A DNA stretch of 64,000 nucleotides. Origin: Helicocarpus griseus UAMH5409. Taxonomy: Eukaryota; Ascomycota; Eurotiomycetes; Onygenales; Ajellomycetaceae. The DNA lies in assembly GCA_002573585.1 (NCBI GenBank), contig PDNB01000016.1:1-64000 (forward strand). Direction: 5' to 3'. The translations under genes were made by a program, and so were the position numbers. The notes below the pieces were generated by a model. That model made no database searches, was not told the origin of the DNA, and saw only the letters and a list, made by a program, of their open reading frames with translations. This document shows, in pieces, positions 62,854 to 64,000 of this stretch; position 1 is the first letter of the stretch, and the number at the start of each line of letters is the position of its first letter.

Positions 62854-64000
62854 ATGCCTGCCGCAGCTGCGAAACCAACTAAAAATCAACTGAAGAGAGC
62901 GAAGCGGAAAGCGAAGAAGAATGAAGTATGTTTTTTTATCTATGTGTTTTTTATTTGGATCCCTTGCGCTAACTGATACCACCGCAGGTAAAATCCAACG
63001 AAGAATCTCCCGCGCCGAACGGCGAACCAACACCAACCACCACCGTTGAGACCAAGGACAAGCAAGATGCTGCGCCATCAGAGGCGCCATCGGTGCGCAC
63101 TAATAATGAGGATGTCGGACCCGAAAACGAGAACATCTACGATTCCGTCGATTCCTCCGTCGATCCGCTGTTTGAAATGTACAAGGACGTGATTGGCAGG
63201 TTCGAGCAGCGCGACAACGACGAGTCTGTGTCGAATCAAATTGACAAGCCCGAGGTCTATTTCGATGATGACGACGATATTCCGGATGAGGATGAGGAGC
63301 AGTCGGGCCCGAAAATATCCAAGAAAAAGCGCAAGGAAATGAACAAGCTGTCTGTTGCCGAGCTGAAGGCTTTGGTTCGCAAACCGGAAACTGTGGAGTG
63401 GACGGATACGTCTGCGTCGGATCCGCGGCTACTTGTTCATATCAAGGCGTATCGAAATGTCGTCCCCGTACCGAGTCATTGGTCGTTGAAGCGCGAATAT
63501 CTGTCGTCAAAGAGGGGTGTGGAAAAGCCGCCGTTTGCGCTGCCAAAATTCATCCAGGAGACTGGTATCGCTGAAATGCGTGATGCTGCTTTGGAGAAAC
63601 AGGATCAGGCAACTCTCAAGCAGAAGCAGCGCGAACGTGTACAGCCCAAGATGGGAAGGCTGGATATTGACTACCAAAAGCTCTACGAAGCATTTTTCCG
63701 ATTCCAGACGAAGCCCGAATTAACTCGATATGGAGAAGTTTACTACGAAGGCAAGGAATATGAAACTAATTTGCGACATTTGAGACCTGGTGAGTTGAGT
63801 GATGAGCTGAAGGAGGCGCTCAATATTCCACCGGGTGCGCCTCCGCCATGGCTTATCAATCAACAGCGGTTTGGGCCACCCCCATCGTACCCTGCCCTCA
63901 AAATCCCAGGCCTAAATGCTCCGCCTCCGCCAGGTGCTATGTGGGGGTACCACCCCGGTGGATATGGAAAGCCGCCGGTCGATGAGCACAACCGACCATT
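62854..64000 (+). CDS. CUS1: splicing factor SF3b subunit 2 (Cus1/SAP145), partial
   Basis: Exon 1 (62854-62925) and exon 2 (62988 to beyond 64000) are joined in phase 0 over a 62-bp intron. The protein begins MPAAAAKPTKNQLKRAKRKA, a basic coil, followed by an acidic linker with FDDDDDIPDEDEEQ. The DUF382 domain includes KPETVEWTDTSASDPRLLVH and YRNVVPVPSHWSLKREYLSS, then KPPFALPKFIQETGIAEMR, and the PSP domain has LRPGELSDELKEALNIPPGA followed by PPPWLINQQRFGPPPSYPAL. It binds SF3b4 (Hsh49) and is part of U2 snRNP recognising the branch site. The C-terminus lies outside the window. Nothing unusual was seen. Confidence 0.96.

Noticed and set aside
1..64000. CRISPR arrays, prophage or bacterial operons
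   Set aside because: No regular spaced repeats or bacterial gene organisation; intron-rich fungal genes throughout.

Overview
The window is nuclear DNA of a filamentous ascomycete. Genes carry several short GT-AG introns (about 44-130 bp) with CTGAC/CTAAC-like branch sites, there is a lone dispersed 5S rRNA gene, and families typical of Pezizomycotina are present (NACHT/ankyrin, Clr5-ankyrin, F-box, SRPK-like kinases, Baeyer-Villiger monooxygenase). A class Eurotiomycetes member fits, but species or order cannot be fixed from sequence alone. The secreted GH6 glycosidase and GH36 alpha-galactosidase suggest a fungus that uses plant polysaccharides.

Layout. 0.5-7.3 kb: YhhN membrane protein, secreted GH6 enzyme, N-terminal protein methyltransferase and SET-domain lysine methyltransferase, all intact. 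8-10.5 kb: wreckage of a NACHT gene (minus strand) and an ankyrin fragment (plus strand). 10.7-12 kb: an intact gene of unknown function. 12.2-19.9 kb: four alternating redox and hydrolase genes (cytochrome P450, short-chain dehydrogenase, alpha/beta-hydrolase, Baeyer-Villiger monooxygenase) that could form one oxidative degradation or tailoring pathway. 20.5-29.2 kb: a broken F-box gene with an internal inversion, an intact SRPK-like kinase with a GC-AG intron, a small secreted protein, and a Clr5-ankyrin gene carrying in-frame amber codons. 31.2-41.1 kb: core metabolism, with glycogen branching enzyme, mitochondrial ATP synthase beta and secreted alpha-galactosidase. 42-47.4 kb: an F-box/ankyrin gene followed by a decayed ankyrin gene. 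47.4-57 kb: gene-poor, with a tRNA-like element, the 5S rRNA gene, a cysteine-rich membrane protein, several relic reading frames and an F-box gene with one internal TGA. 57.5-64 kb: sulfotransferase-like protein, RNase III, mitochondrial ribosomal protein mS33 and the start of splicing factor SF3b subunit 2 (Cus1), which runs off the window.

The window therefore alternates conserved housekeeping blocks with accessory patches in which expanded ankyrin/NACHT/F-box families are dying. Four of the five internal stop codons identified are the kind produced from CAG by a C-to-T change in a CpA context, which is the signature expected of repeat-induced point mutation (RIP) or a similar process. That link is inference. 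Exon models were built by hand from splice motifs and reading-frame continuity; those listed with exon coordinates all sum to a multiple of three.
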